Of a DNA stretch of 64,000 nt, positions 1-9,164 are shown in pieces. Position numbers and translations under genes: made by a program. Below the pieces are notes generated by a model. It saw nothing but the letters and a program-made list of their open reading frames with translations, did no database searches and was not told the DNA's origin. The stretch comes from Planosporangium mesophilum (lineage in GTDB: Bacteria; Actinomycetota; Actinomycetes; Mycobacteriales; Micromonosporaceae). The stretch spans positions 102,772 to 166,771 of the forward strand of contig NZ_BOON01000030.1 in the NCBI RefSeq assembly GCF_016863255.1, read 5' to 3'. Each line of letters opens with the position of its first letter. Within the stretch, counting starts at the first letter, position 1.

Positions 1-793
1 GCAGGCCCAGCTCGACCGCGGCGCGCAGCACGCCGATGGCGATGAGGTCGTTGTAGGCGAAGACCGCGTCCGGCGGCTCGGGCAGCGCCATGAGTCGTCG
101 TAGCCCGGCTGCCCCGTCCGAACGTCCGAAGTAGTCGGTGGTCACGACCAGCCCCGGGTCGTAGCTGAGCCCGGCGCCGCTCAGCGCTTCCTGATAGCCG
201 AGCAGACGCAGCTGGGCGGGTTGCCGGTTGACGTCGGACTGGGCGCCGACGAACGCGATCCGGCGCCGGCCCAGCCCCAGCAGGTGCGTCATCGCGGCGA
301 CGCTGGCCGCCACGTTGTCGATCGCGATGTGGTCGTAAGGCACGTTGTAGACGCCCTCGCCGACGAGCACCATCGGTGTCTCACTGGTCCGGCTCAGCAC
401 GTCGGCCCGCCTCAGCTGGACCGGCGAGAGGATGAGCCCGTCGATCACCTGAGCCCGGAACCCCTGACTGACCAGCAGTTCCTTCTCCCGGTCCCCGTCG
501 GTGTAGTCCAGGAGCACGGTGTAGCCGTGCAGGCCGGCCTCGCGGATCGCCGCGTCGGCCAGCTCGGCGAAGTACGGGTTGTTGAGCTCCGGGATGGCCA
601 GCGCGATGATCCCGGTCCGGCCGTTGCGCAGGTGCCGCGCGGACAGGTTGGGGCTGTAGCCGAGCTCGTCGATCGCCTGCCGGACCCGCTCGCGGGTGGC
701 CTCGGCGACCGGGCGGTACCCGTTGACCACATTGGACACCGTCGCCACCGATACGCCGGCCCGTTTGGCGATGTCCTTGAGGCTGACCCCCAT
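1..793 (-). CDS. LacI-family transcriptional repressor (3' end cut by window edge)
   Basis: Reads MGVSLKDIAKRAGVSVATVS at the N-terminus, the classic LacI helix-turn-helix (residues about 4-23) with the hinge-helix region after it, then a periplasmic-binding-protein-like sensor domain. About 264 residues are visible of a usual 330-345, so the C-terminus lies outside the window. It is the last gene of a minus-strand cluster, 5 bases after the stop of the sugar permease, so it is probably the local repressor of that ABC importer, with the sugar or a derivative as inducer. A LacI-type palindrome upstream of the binding-protein gene is the obvious operator. Family assignment is secure; ligand is inferred from context. 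Confidence 0.93.
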   Translation of the reverse strand, partial: MGVSLKDIAKRAGVSVATVSNVVNGYRPVAEATRERVRQAIDELGYSPNLSARHLRNGRTGIIALAIPELNNPYFAELADAAIREAGLHGYTVLLDYTDGDREKELLVSQGFRAQVIDGLILSPVQLRRADVLSRTSETPMVLVGEGVYNVPYDHIAIDNVAASVAAMTHLLGLGRRRIAFVGAQSDVNRQPAQLRLLGYQEALSGAGLSYDPGLVVTTDYFGRSDGAAGLRRLMALPEPPDAVFAYNDLIAIGVLRAAVELGL

Positions 794-798
794 CGGCG

Positions 799-1818
799 TC
801 ACCGGATCCGCTGGGTACGGCCGAGGTACGTCTGTGCCACCACGACGACGATCAGGAACGCGCCGCTGACCACCGACTGGTACGAGGAGTTGAGCGAGCC
901 GATCTGGTTGATGACGTTCTGGATCACGCCCAGCAGCAGCACGCCGCACAGCGTCCCGCTGAGTGTGCCGGCGCCGCCGACCAGCAGCGTGCCGCCGATG
1001 ACGACGGCGGCGATGGCGTCCAGTTCCAGGCCGACGCCGAGGATCGTGACGCCCGACGACAGCCGGGCGGCGTTGAGCGCGCCGGCGAGCCCGGCCAGGA
1101 GCCCGCTCAGCAGGTACACGGTGATTTTGATGCGGGCGACCGGCAGGCCCATCAGGCTGGCCGCGTCCTCGCTGCCGCCGACGGCGAAGAGCGACTGCCC
1201 GGTTCGGGTGCGCCGCAGCACCAGGCCGCCGAGTCCGAATACGGCGAGGGCGATGTACACCGGGTAGCCGAAGCCGACGAGCGTGCCCTGCCCGAGCGTC
1301 GCGAAGGCCGAGCCCTTCGGGACCAGGAACGTGTCGGACCCCTCGTGGGTGATCGCGAGCAGCAGGCCGCGCGCGCCGAGCAGGCCGGCGAGCGTGACGA
1401 TGAAGGCGGGCATCCGGGTCCTGGCGACGAGTACACCGTTGACCGCGCCGATGAGGCCGCACACCGCCAGCGGCAGCAGCAGCGCCGGCAGCAGGCCCCA
1501 GCGGGACGCGTACGCGGCGAGCACACCGCCGAGCGCGAACACGGAGCCGACCGAGAGGTCGATCCCGCCGCTGATGATCACGAAGGTCATGCCGAGCGCG
1601 ACGATGGCGAGGAACGACGACTGGATGGCGATGTTGTGGGTGTTGTCGAGGGTGCCGAAGGACGGGAACGCGCCCGTGGCAACGGCTGCGCCCAGGAGGA
1701 GGACCGCGAGCGCACCGTGCCGCTGGACGAGCGCCGCGGCCCGCTCGGTCCGCCCGGGGGTGGCGGTGGGCGCCGGGTGGGTGTCCGCCATCGGAGGCTC
1801 CGTTGTCGACCGGGTCAT
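799..1818 (-). CDS. yjfF: Sugar ABC transporter permease, YjfF-like
   Basis: 339-residue multi-spanning membrane protein of the ribose/galactofuranose permease family. It contains ALGMTFVIISGGIDLSVGSV, the family signature, and MPAFIVTLAGLLGARG and ELDAIAAVVIGGTLLVGG further on, all closely resembling E. coli YjfF. The ATG is chosen because it overlaps the TGA of the preceding permease as ATGA; an open frame continues upstream but is only a shadow of that gene. It is the second of two permease subunits that would form a heterodimeric channel with the YtfT-like protein. The N-terminus carries a roughly 35-residue Thr/Pro-rich cytoplasmic extension. Permease family is certain; the YjfF orthology is by remembered sequence similarity. 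Confidence 0.92.
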   Translation of the reverse strand: MTRSTTEPPMADTHPAPTATPGRTERAAALVQRHGALAVLLLGAAVATGAFPSFGTLDNTHNIAIQSSFLAIVALGMTFVIISGGIDLSVGSVFALGGVLAAYASRWGLLPALLLPLAVCGLIGAVNGVLVARTRMPAFIVTLAGLLGARGLLLAITHEGSDTFLVPKGSAFATLGQGTLVGFGYPVYIALAVFGLGGLVLRRTRTGQSLFAVGGSEDAASLMGLPVARIKITVYLLSGLLAGLAGALNAARLSSGVTILGVGLELDAIAAVVIGGTLLVGGAGTLSGTLCGVLLLGVIQNVINQIGSLNSSYQSVVSGAFLIVVVVAQTYLGRTQRIR

Positions 1819-2792
1819 CGCGACTTCCGCTCTCGGGCGACGTATACGGCGACGAGGATGATGACGGCCTGCGCCATCTGCGCGGTGGAGTCGGGCAGGT
1901 CGTGCTTGATGAGGGTGGCGCGCACCAGCTGCATGAGCAGCGCGCCGACGACCGTACCGAGGACCCGGACCCGGCCGCCGGACAGCGGGGTGCCGCCGAC
2001 GACCACGGCGGTGATCGCGGACAGCTCCATCAGGTTGCCGAGCGCGGACGGGTCGCTGGCGTTGAGCCGTGCGGTGGCGAGCACCCCGGCGAGCGCCGCG
2101 AAGACACCGCACGCGATGTAGGTGCAGCACAGCACCCGGCGTACCGGAAGACCGGCGAGCTGGCTGGCGACCCGGTTGCCGCCGATCGCGACGAGCTGGC
2201 GGCCGAACGTCGTGCCCCGCACCACGAACCCGACCGCGACCGCCAGGGCTGCGGCGATCAGCACGACCGCGGGCACGCCCAGCACGTCGTCGCTGCCGAT
2301 GGCCAGCAGCGCGGCGTTGTGGAGCTGCTTGAGCTGCCCGTCGGCGAGTACCAGCGCGAGGCCGCGGCCGCCGACGAACAGCGCGAGGGTCGCGACGATC
2401 GGCTGCAGCCCCACCACCGCCACGAGCGCGCCGTTGACCGCACCGACCGCGACCCCGGCGACCAGCGCGACCGCGATCGCGGGCACGGCGCCGTAGCCGA
2501 GGTAGAGCGGCAGGACCGCCGCGGCGAGCGCCATCACCGAGCCGACCGACAGGTCCACTCCTTCGGTACCGATGACCAGCGCCATCCCGAGTGCGACGAT
2601 GACCACCGGCGCGACCTGGATGAGCTGGGTGCGCAGGTTGCCGACGGTGAGGAAGTGGTCGGTGAACGCGGCGTTGAACGCCAGCAGCGCCGCGACGGCG
2701 GCGTAGACGCCGTAGCCCGGTAGATACCGGGCGATGTGCCGGCGGTCGGCCACCGGTGCGGCCGTGCTCGTGGTCGCGGCCAGGTCGGTCAT
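1815..2792 (-). CDS. ytfT: Sugar ABC transporter permease, YtfT-like
   Basis: 325-residue hydrophobic protein with the family signature VALGMALVIGTEGVDLSVGSV near residue 70 and AITAVVVGGTPLSGGRV near the C-terminus. Segments such as LQPIVATLALFVGGRGLA match E. coli YtfT. It is the first permease subunit, translated immediately after the ATPase with a 4-base overlap and overlapping the next permease by 4 bases, so the three membrane-complex genes are translationally coupled. Importers of this class use one ATPase with two fused nucleotide-binding domains and two different permeases; that is the arrangement seen here. Confidence 0.92.
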   Translation of the reverse strand: MTDLAATTSTAAPVADRRHIARYLPGYGVYAAVAALLAFNAAFTDHFLTVGNLRTQLIQVAPVVIVALGMALVIGTEGVDLSVGSVMALAAAVLPLYLGYGAVPAIAVALVAGVAVGAVNGALVAVVGLQPIVATLALFVGGRGLALVLADGQLKQLHNAALLAIGSDDVLGVPAVVLIAAALAVAVGFVVRGTTFGRQLVAIGGNRVASQLAGLPVRRVLCCTYIACGVFAALAGVLATARLNASDPSALGNLMELSAITAVVVGGTPLSGGRVRVLGTVVGALLMQLVRATLIKHDLPDSTAQMAQAVIILVAVYVARERKSR

Positions 2793-4312
2793 TCTGGTGC
2801 CTCCCCGTCATGGGCCACCGCGGCCATGAGGTGGGATTCGCTGACGTCGTCGCCGGCCAGCTCGTCGACCACAGCGCCGGCGTGCAGTACCACGATCCGG
2901 TCGGCGCCTTCGACGAGCTCCTCCAGGTCGGAGGAGATGAGCACGACGGCCAGCCCCTCCTGCGCGAGGTCGTCGATGAGCTGCTGGACCTCGGCCTTGG
3001 CGCCGACGTCGATGCCCCGGGTCGGCTCGTCCAGCAGCAGGACCTTCGGGTTCAGGCACAGCCACCGGGCGAGCAGGACCTTCTGCTGGTTGCCGCCGGA
3101 CAGCTCCGACACCTTCTGGTCGGGGCTCGCCGCCTTGATGCGCAACCGCTTCATGAACAGGTCGACGACGCGGTCCTGCTGGGCGCGGGAGACCACGCCC
3201 ACACGTGACAGCCTCGGCATCGCCGCGAGCACGATGTTCTCCCGTACCGACAGCTCCGGGATGATGCCTTCGGCCTTGCGGTCCTCCGGCAGGAGGCTGA
3301 TGCCGGCCCGGATGGCCGCGGCGGGGGACAGGCGGCGCAGCCTCCGGCCGGCGACGGTCACCTCGCCGCGCTCGACCGGCAGCGCGCCGACGATCGCCTT
3401 CGCGGTCTCCGACCGGCCGGAGCCGAGCAGGCCACCGAGGCCGGTGACCTCGCCGGGGCGCACGTCGAACGATACGCCGGACAGCACGTGGCGCCGGGTC
3501 AGGTCGCGTACCCGCAGCACCGGCTCGCCCGCCGCGGCGGTGTGCGACTCGCTGAACCGGGTGAGCCCGTGCCGGCGTACCTCGGCCACGTCCCGGCCGA
3601 GCATCAGGGAGACCAGGCGCAGCCGGTCGAGCTCCGCGAGCGGCCCGGTGTGCACGACCCGGCCGTCTCGCAGCACGGTCACCCGGTCGCAGATGCGGTA
3701 GAGCTCGTCGAGGCGGTGGCTGACGTACATGATCGCCACGCCCTGTCCGCGCAGGTCGCGTACGACGCGGAACAGGGTGTCCACCTCGCGGGGCTCCAGC
3801 GAGGAGGTCGGTTCGTCCATGATGACGACGCGGGCGTCGACCGAGACGGCCCGCGCGAGCGCGACCATCTGCTGGGCGCCGAGGCCGAGCGACTGCAGCG
3901 GCGCCCGTACGTCGACGTCGATGCCGTACTGCGACAGCAGCGCGGCCGCGTCGGCGTACATCCGGCGGTGGTCGATGAGGCCGAACCGGCCGCGGGGTTC
4001 GCGCCCGAGGTAGAGGTTGCTCGCCACGCTCATCCGGGGGAGGAGGTTGACCTCCTGGTAGATGGTGGAGATGCCGGCAGCCTGGGCGTCCAGCGGGCGG
4101 CGGAACGACACCGGCCGCCCGGCGTAGCGGATCTCGCCGGCGTCGGGCGTGTACACCCCGGTCAGCAGCTTGATCAGCGTCGACTTCCCGGCGCCGTTCT
4201 CGCCGACGAGGGCGTGCACCTCGCCGCGTGCGAGCGTGATGGACACGTTGTCGAGTGCCAGCACGCCCGGAAAGCGTTTGGAGACGCCGACCAGCTCGGC
4301 GATCGGGCTCAT
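2789..4312 (-). CDS. ytfR: Sugar ABC transporter ATP-binding protein, YtfR-like
   Basis: 507 residues with two tandem nucleotide-binding domains, as in RbsA/MglA/YtfR. The first has Walker A GENGAGKST near residue 36 and Walker B VVIMDEPTSSLEP; the second has a degenerate P-loop (GGLLGSGRSE), the signature SELSGGNQQKV and LLLDEPTRGIDVG. Degeneration of the second P-loop is normal in the family. An ATG 15 bases further upstream is in frame, but the chosen start has a GGAAGGGGA ribosome site 4-5 bases before it. It powers import of the sugar delivered by the lipoprotein encoded just upstream. Confidence 0.94.
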   Translation of the reverse strand: MSPIAELVGVSKRFPGVLALDNVSITLARGEVHALVGENGAGKSTLIKLLTGVYTPDAGEIRYAGRPVSFRRPLDAQAAGISTIYQEVNLLPRMSVASNLYLGREPRGRFGLIDHRRMYADAAALLSQYGIDVDVRAPLQSLGLGAQQMVALARAVSVDARVVIMDEPTSSLEPREVDTLFRVVRDLRGQGVAIMYVSHRLDELYRICDRVTVLRDGRVVHTGPLAELDRLRLVSLMLGRDVAEVRRHGLTRFSESHTAAAGEPVLRVRDLTRRHVLSGVSFDVRPGEVTGLGGLLGSGRSETAKAIVGALPVERGEVTVAGRRLRRLSPAAAIRAGISLLPEDRKAEGIIPELSVRENIVLAAMPRLSRVGVVSRAQQDRVVDLFMKRLRIKAASPDQKVSELSGGNQQKVLLARWLCLNPKVLLLDEPTRGIDVGAKAEVQQLIDDLAQEGLAVVLISSDLEELVEGADRIVVLHAGAVVDELAGDDVSESHLMAAVAHDGEAPE

Positions 4313-4378
4313 ATGTTCCCCTTCCACGCCGGGCGGGTGCCGGCGGCGGGCAGAACCGCCGCCGGCGTCCGCGTCGGA

Positions 4379-5458
4379 TCAGTACGCTCCGGCGAGGGAG
4401 TCCTTGGCGTTGGTGCTGTCGTAGGCCCGGTCGGAGATGATGACGTTCTCCGGGATCGGCGAGCCGCTGTAGAACTGCTGGGCGGTGGAGAAGGCGAGCG
4501 GACCGAAGCGCGGGTTCGACTCGATCACCGCGTTGATCGTGCCGTCCACGATGCCCTGGACCGCGTTGCGGGTACCGTCGATGGAGACGATCTTGACGTC
4601 CTTGCCCGGGTTCTTGCCGGCGCCCTTCAGCGCGGTGACGGCGCCGAGGGCCATCTCGTCGTTCTCGGCGTATACCGCGGTGATGTCGGGCCTGCTCTGG
4701 ATCAGCTGCTCCATGACCTGCTGGCCCTTGTCCCGCGCGAAGTCACCGGTCTGCTGCGCGACGATCTCCATGCCCGGCGCGCTCGCCTTGAGCTGGTTGA
4801 CGAAGCCGTTGGTGCGGTCGGTGGTCACGTTGTTGCCCGAGGCGCCGAGCAGGATCGCGACCTTCCCCTTGCCGTCGGTCGCCTTGATCAGCGCGTCCGC
4901 GGCCCGCTTGCCCTGCTCGACGAAGTTCGAGCCCAGAAATGCGACGTAGTCCTTGCACGCGGTCGCGTTGATCTTCCGGTCGATCGTGAGGACCGGTACC
5001 TTCTTGGCCGCGGCGGCCTGCAGCGCCGGCTGGAGGCCGTCGGAGTTGAGTGGTGCGACGATCAGGAACTGCGCACCCTGGGCGAGCATGTCCTGTATGT
5101 CGCTGATCTGCTTCCCCAACTGCGACTGCGCGTTGGTGGTGAGCAGCTTCTTGACCCCGAGCCTGGCCGCCTCGTCCTTGATGGACTGCGTCTCGGCGAT
5201 CCGGAACGGGTTGGCCTCCTTCTCCGACTGGGAGAAGCCGACGATGGCGTCCTTGAGGTCGAGCTTGGTGGCACCGTAGCTGGACAGGGTGCAGCCGCCG
5301 GCGCCCGCGTTGGGCGTGACGACCCGCTGCTGACCGGCGTCGCCGTTGGTGGATGCGCTGCCGCTGTTCTCGCTCTTGGCGCATGCCGCCAGCAGGATCG
5401 ACGCGCCGGCCAGGAACGCCGTCGCGCCGGTGGCCAGGCGATGGTGACGTGTGATCAC
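4379..5458 (-). CDS. ytfQ: Sugar-binding lipoprotein, YtfQ-like
   Basis: 359-residue extracytoplasmic substrate-binding protein. A signal peptide ends in the lipobox LLAAC about 25 residues in, so it is probably lipid-anchored outside the membrane. The mature part has the type 1 periplasmic-binding fold; TGDFARDKGQQVMEQLI and VYAENDEMALGAVTALKGAG closely resemble E. coli YtfQ, the galactofuranose-binding protein. An in-frame GTG 9 bases upstream sits inside the AAGGAG site, so the GTG with 8-base spacing was preferred. First gene of the importer operon, 66 bases before the ATPase gene. Substrate galactofuranose is inferred from similarity, not seen. Confidence 0.9.
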   Translation of the reverse strand: MITRHHRLATGATAFLAGASILLAACAKSENSGSASTNGDAGQQRVVTPNAGAGGCTLSSYGATKLDLKDAIVGFSQSEKEANPFRIAETQSIKDEAARLGVKKLLTTNAQSQLGKQISDIQDMLAQGAQFLIVAPLNSDGLQPALQAAAAKKVPVLTIDRKINATACKDYVAFLGSNFVEQGKRAADALIKATDGKGKVAILLGASGNNVTTDRTNGFVNQLKASAPGMEIVAQQTGDFARDKGQQVMEQLIQSRPDITAVYAENDEMALGAVTALKGAGKNPGKDVKIVSIDGTRNAVQGIVDGTINAVIESNPRFGPLAFSTAQQFYSGSPIPENVIISDRAYDSTNAKDSLAGAY

Positions 5459-5606
5459 AGGTGCCACTCCTTACCTGAGGGAATCGCTGAGCTGCCGGCC
5501 GTCGGGCCGGTCGGGATGGTGGCGTGAAGACTCACCGGCGGGTGCTGGTGACACGAAACGTCGATGGGGGTGACCAGATGGACGCTTGCCGATATCGAGC
5601 AGGCTC

Positions 5607-5618
5607 TATAACGTTATA
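5607..5618. promoter_or_regulatory. Palindromic operator, probable LacI-family site
   Basis: TATAACGTTATA is a perfect 12-base palindrome with the central CG typical of LacI-family operators. It is about 150 bases upstream of the sugar-binding-protein gene and is strikingly AT-rich against its surroundings. The LacI gene at the end of the operon is the likely binder. The rest of the 434-base gap (5459-5892) shows no gene I can support; a promoter for the importer must lie in it, but I cannot place its boxes with confidence. Confidence 0.55.
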
Positions 5619-5892
5619 CAGGTCACCGTCAGGGCCCGACAAGATTCCGTCGAGAAAACCCTCCGCCTCGCCAGGGCCGGCCTAAGGCGGCCTTGAGCTG
5701 CGGTTTTACCGGCGCGCGAACCGTCGGCAGGCGATGCGGCGCCGGGGTGTCCACGGTGCCGGTACTCCTGGCCTACCTGGTGGCGCGGCGCCAGATCACC
5801 GAAAGCCCGGCCCATATCGGCTCCCGCCAGCTCTCGCTCCTGATGGCACCGGCGCCCGTCCGGGCCGACGCGCGCACAACCGAAGGGAGTTC

Positions 5893-7066
5893 ATGGAACT
5901 CGACTGCGACGTCCTTGTCGTCGGCGCGGGCTGCGGGGGCGTCGCCGCCGCCCAGTCCGCTGTCCGGCTGGGGCACAGCGTCATCCTGACCGAGCCGACC
6001 GACTGGATCGGTGGACAGCTCACGGCCCAGGCCGTACCCCCCCCCGACGAGCATCCGTGGGTGGAGCGCACCGGCGTCACCGCCACCTACCGGCAGATGC
6101 GCGACGCGGTACGCGACGCCTACCGGTACGGCCGTCCGCTCACCCCCGCCGCCCGCTCCGCGGCGCACCTCAACCCCGGTCAGGCCTGGGTCAGCAACCT
6201 CGCTGCCGAGCCGACGGTCGTGCACGGCGTCCTCCACGACATGCTCCAGCCGTACCTGCGAGAGGGGCAACTGCGGCTGCTCACCCGGCACCAGCCCGGG
6301 TCGGCGGACGTCAGCGGCGACCGGGTCGACGCCGTCACCTTCACCGACACACGCAACGGCGAGACGGTACACATCAGCGCCCGCTACGTCCTCGACGCCA
6401 CCGAAGAGGGCGACCTGCTGCCGCTCACCGGGTGCGAGCACATCGTCGGGGGCGGAGAGTGCCGACCAGACGGGAGAGCCGCACGCGTTGGCCGGGCCGG
6501 CCGACCCGTGTGACCAGCAGGCCATCACCTGGTGTGTCGCGCTCGAACTCGACCCCGGCTCCGACCACACCATCGACCGGCCGGCCGGGTACGCGTTCTG
6601 GCGGTCCTACCAGGCGTCGCACTGGCCCGGTCCGCGGCTGGGCTGGGTGACCCAGGAACCGGAGACCGGCAAGCCCCTGCGCCGGCCACTCTTCGGCGTC
6701 GACGGCGAACAGGACTTGTGGACGTTCCGGCGGATCCGCTACGGCCGGCACGTCAACCCGCCGGTCAACGACGTCACGCTCGTCAACTGGCCGCAGATCG
6801 ACTACTGGCTGTCCCCGGTCACCGGCGTGTCCACCGAGGAGCGGGCAACCGGGCTCGCGCGGGCGCGGGACCTCACCCGGTCGTTCGTGTACTGGCTGCA
6901 GACCGAGGCGCCCCGCCCCGGAGGGGGAGCCGGGTACCCGATGCTGCGCCCGTGCGGAGACCCGCTCGGTACGACCGACGGGCTGGCCGCCGCCCCGTAC
7001 ATCCGGGAGGCGCGACGCATCCGGGCCGAGCGGACGGTGCTGGAGCAGCACGTCGGCGTCGATGCC
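5893..7066 (+). pseudogene. Broken FAD-dependent oxidoreductase
   Basis: Begins MELDCDVLVVGAGCGGVAAA, an FAD-binding Rossmann motif, followed by EPTDWIGGQLTAQ as in the PF12831-type FAD oxidoreductases. A GAAGGGAG ribosome site precedes the ATG. The frame is lost at the G-run 6448-6452: removing one G joins EHIVG to AESADQTGEPHAL and the protein then continues in the +1 frame through the conserved middle region (NPPVNDVTLVNWPQIDYW, then REARRIRAERTVLEQHVGV). Similarity stops at about 7066, where the conserved C-terminal 150 or so residues should follow. So there are two lesions: a one-base frameshift (possibly a sequencing error) and a true 3' truncation. Confidence 0.8.
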
Positions 7067-7084
7067 CGCCCCGGAGCCGACGGC

Positions 7085-7180
7085 GCGGAGCAGTGTCTTG
7101 ATAACGCGGCGCTCGTCCATGGCGCGGTAGCCCTCCGTGACCTGGTCGAGCGGCAGGGTCAGGTCTTCAAGTGGAGGAAA
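7085..7180 (-). pseudogene. C-terminal remnant of a zinc-dependent alcohol dehydrogenase
   Basis: On the minus strand the segment reads [20 protein letters not shown] then IKTLLR, the typical end of medium-chain zinc-dependent alcohol dehydrogenases. No start, catalytic domain or proper stop is present. It meets the truncated FAD oxidoreductase tail to tail, so 7067-7084 is probably a deletion junction joining two formerly separate genes. Seen directly as sequence; the family call is from recognised similarity over about 32 residues. Confidence 0.6.
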
Positions 7181-7244
7181 CGCCGCTTCCGTTCCGGTAC
7201 TGGTCGCACCCGAACACACCTCTCGTCGCCATGTGTTGTTGCTT

Positions 7245-7312
7245 ATCCAATCAGCCGGCTGGCCGATATGGCCTAGTAATGGGCCTTTTGCGGCGACTCT
7301 GACTGATTGGAT
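7245..7312. repeat. 10-base inverted repeat overlapping the chemoreceptor start
   Basis: ATCCAATCAG (7245-7254) and its exact reverse complement CTGATTGGAT (7303-7312) are separated by 48 bases. The right arm overlaps the proposed ATG of the chemoreceptor. It could be a split operator or an mRNA structure hiding the start; function is unknown. Confidence 0.4.
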
Positions 7313-8969
7313 GGCAACGGTGGCGCGTATGGACGCGACGAGGTACGGGCGGCCCGGAGGCCGCAGCAGTCGCAACCCCGTGACGAGGTGGTACGCAGAC
7401 CGGCGGGTGAACACCAAGATCCTTCTGATCGTGGCGACACTGGCCGTGGTGGCGGTCATGGTGGGCGTGGCCGCCCTGAGCGCACTCGGGCAGACGAGGC
7501 AGGCGGCGGCGGACCTTTACAACCGCAGCGTGATGCAGACCGCGCGGATGGGCGACATCCGCCAGACGTACATGCAGATGCGGGTGGACGTCACCAACGC
7601 GAGGGCAGCGCGGCCCGGCAAGGAACTGGACGACGCGATCGCAGTCGTCGCCGCCTCTGATGCGGCCATCGACAAGGCGCTGGCGGCATACGCAGCCGGC
7701 CCGATGAGCGGTCGGCAGGAGGCGTTCGACAAGCTCAAGGCCGACCTGGACGCATATCGCAAGCTGCGCGACGCGGATTACTTCGCGGCCCTGCGCGCCG
7801 GTGACGTCGCCACTGCTCTCAACCTGCGGAACACGACCTTCGGTGAGATCAACAAGGCGCTCTCGGCGGACGTGGTCCGCCTGGTCGACATCGAGAAAGT
7901 CCGCGCCGCCCAGCGGGACAAGGACGCGGGGGCCACCTACGACAGCGCCCGTACCACTCTGATCACCGTTCTTGTGGTCGGTCTGCTGATCGGGCTGCTC
8001 TTCGCCCTGTATGTCGCCCGGCTGATCGTCGGTGCCGTGCGCAAGGTCTCGTACGTGGCGGACGGCCTCGCCGCTGGTGATCTCACCCGGTCCGCGGACG
8101 TCGACGCCCGGGACGAGCTCGGCCAGATGGCCCGGTCACTGGACTCCGCGACCACCAATCTGCGCGAGGCGATCGGTGCCGTCGCGGCCAACTCCGAGCA
8201 ACTGGCTTCGTCCAGCGAGCAGATGTCGAGCGTCTCGGCGCAGATCGCCTCCTCGGCCGAGGAGAGCAGCGTTCAGGCCCAGGTGGTGTCGGCCGCGGCC
8301 GAGCAGGTCTCCAGCAACGTGCACACGGTCGCGACCAGCGCCGAGGAGATGGGCGCGTCGATCCGGGAGATCGCGCACAACGCGACCGAAGCGGCGAGGG
8401 TGGCGACCACCGCGGTCGCCGGGGCGGAGGCCGCGACCGCGACGGTGGGCCGGCTCGGTACCTCGAGCGTGGAGATCGGCAACGTGGTCAAGATGATCAC
8501 TTCCATCGCAGAACAGACCAACTTGCTGGCGCTGAACGCGACGATCGAGGCCGCGCGCGCCGGCGAGGCGGGCAAGGGGTTCGCCGTCGTGGCGACCGAG
8601 GTCAAGGATCTGGCTCAGGAGACGGCGAAGGCGACCGAGGACATCTCCCGGCGCGTTCAGTCGATCCAGACCGACTCCACCGCGGCCGTCGAGGTGATCG
8701 CCCACATCACCGAGGTGATCGGGCAGATCAGCGGTTTCCAGGAGACGATCGCGTCGGCGGTCGAGGAGCAGAGCGTCACGACCAGCGAGATGAGCCGTAA
8801 CGTGGCCGAAGCCGCGACCGGCGCGACCGAGATCGCCTCGAACATCACGAGGGTCGCCACCGCGGCGCAGAGTACGAGCGACGGCGTCAACGAGTCCCGC
8901 CGTACGGCGGAGGACCTGGCCCGGATGAGCGGCGAGCTGCAGCAGCTCGTCGGGCGCTTCAAGTACTGA
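7311..8969 (+). CDS. Methyl-accepting chemotaxis protein
   Basis: 552 residues. A first transmembrane helix (about 36-57), an extracytoplasmic four-helix-bundle-like sensor of about 150 residues, a second transmembrane helix (about 215-240), a HAMP linker with [13 protein letters not shown], then a long coiled-coil signalling domain whose tip contains [20 protein letters not shown] and [15 protein letters not shown], the CheA/CheW contact hairpin. It would report an external signal to a CheA kinase. No che genes are in the window, so it is an orphan receptor here. No strong ribosome site is visible; ATG 7329 is an alternative start. Confidence 0.92.
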   Translation: MATVARMDATRYGRPGGRSSRNPVTRWYADRRVNTKILLIVATLAVVAVMVGVAALSALGQTRQAAADLYNRSVMQTARMGDIRQTYMQMRVDVTNARAARPGKELDDAIAVVAASDAAIDKALAAYAAGPMSGRQEAFDKLKADLDAYRKLRDADYFAALRAGDVATALNLRNTTFGEINKALSADVVRLVDIEKVRAAQRDKDAGATYDSARTTLITVLVVGLLIGLLFALYVARLIVGAVRKVSYVADGLAAGDLTRSADVDARDELGQMARSLDSATTNLREAIGAVAANSEQLASSSEQMSSVSAQIASSAEESSVQAQVVSAAAEQVSSNVHTVATSAEEMGASIREIAHNATEAARVATTAVAGAEAATATVGRLGTSSVEIGNVVKMITSIAEQTNLLALNATIEAARAGEAGKGFAVVATEVKDLAQETAKATEDISRRVQSIQTDSTAAVEVIAHITEVIGQISGFQETIASAVEEQSVTTSEMSRNVAEAATGATEIASNITRVATAAQSTSDGVNESRRTAEDLARMSGELQQLVGRFKY

Positions 8970-8976
8970 GGATGTT

Positions 8977-9006
8977 GGAGAGGGCCGGCGCGTGCCGGTC
9001 CTCTCC
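8977..9006 (+). terminator. Strong hairpin terminator after the chemoreceptor gene
   Basis: A 13-base-pair stem (one G-T pair) with loop GCGT starts 8 bases after the chemoreceptor stop codon. No T-tract follows, as is common for actinobacterial terminators. Nothing else is seen in 9007-9164. Confidence 0.7.
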
Positions 9007-9164
9007 GGCGGCCCCGCCGATCCGACTGACCGCTGGACAGATCGGGTCCCTGGCCTGACCCTGGTGGTAAGGGACGAACGTTCGACAGAGCGGAGGCCGG
9101 TCGCTGGGTGTCCGGCGGCATCCGGATGCGCCCCGGCGATGACCGGCTGAGGGGCGGGTGCTCC

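Noticed and set aside
3488..5527. 679-codon plus-strand open frame across the importer genes
   Set aside because: Spans two minus-strand genes with known family motifs and their intergenic gap; antisense artefact.
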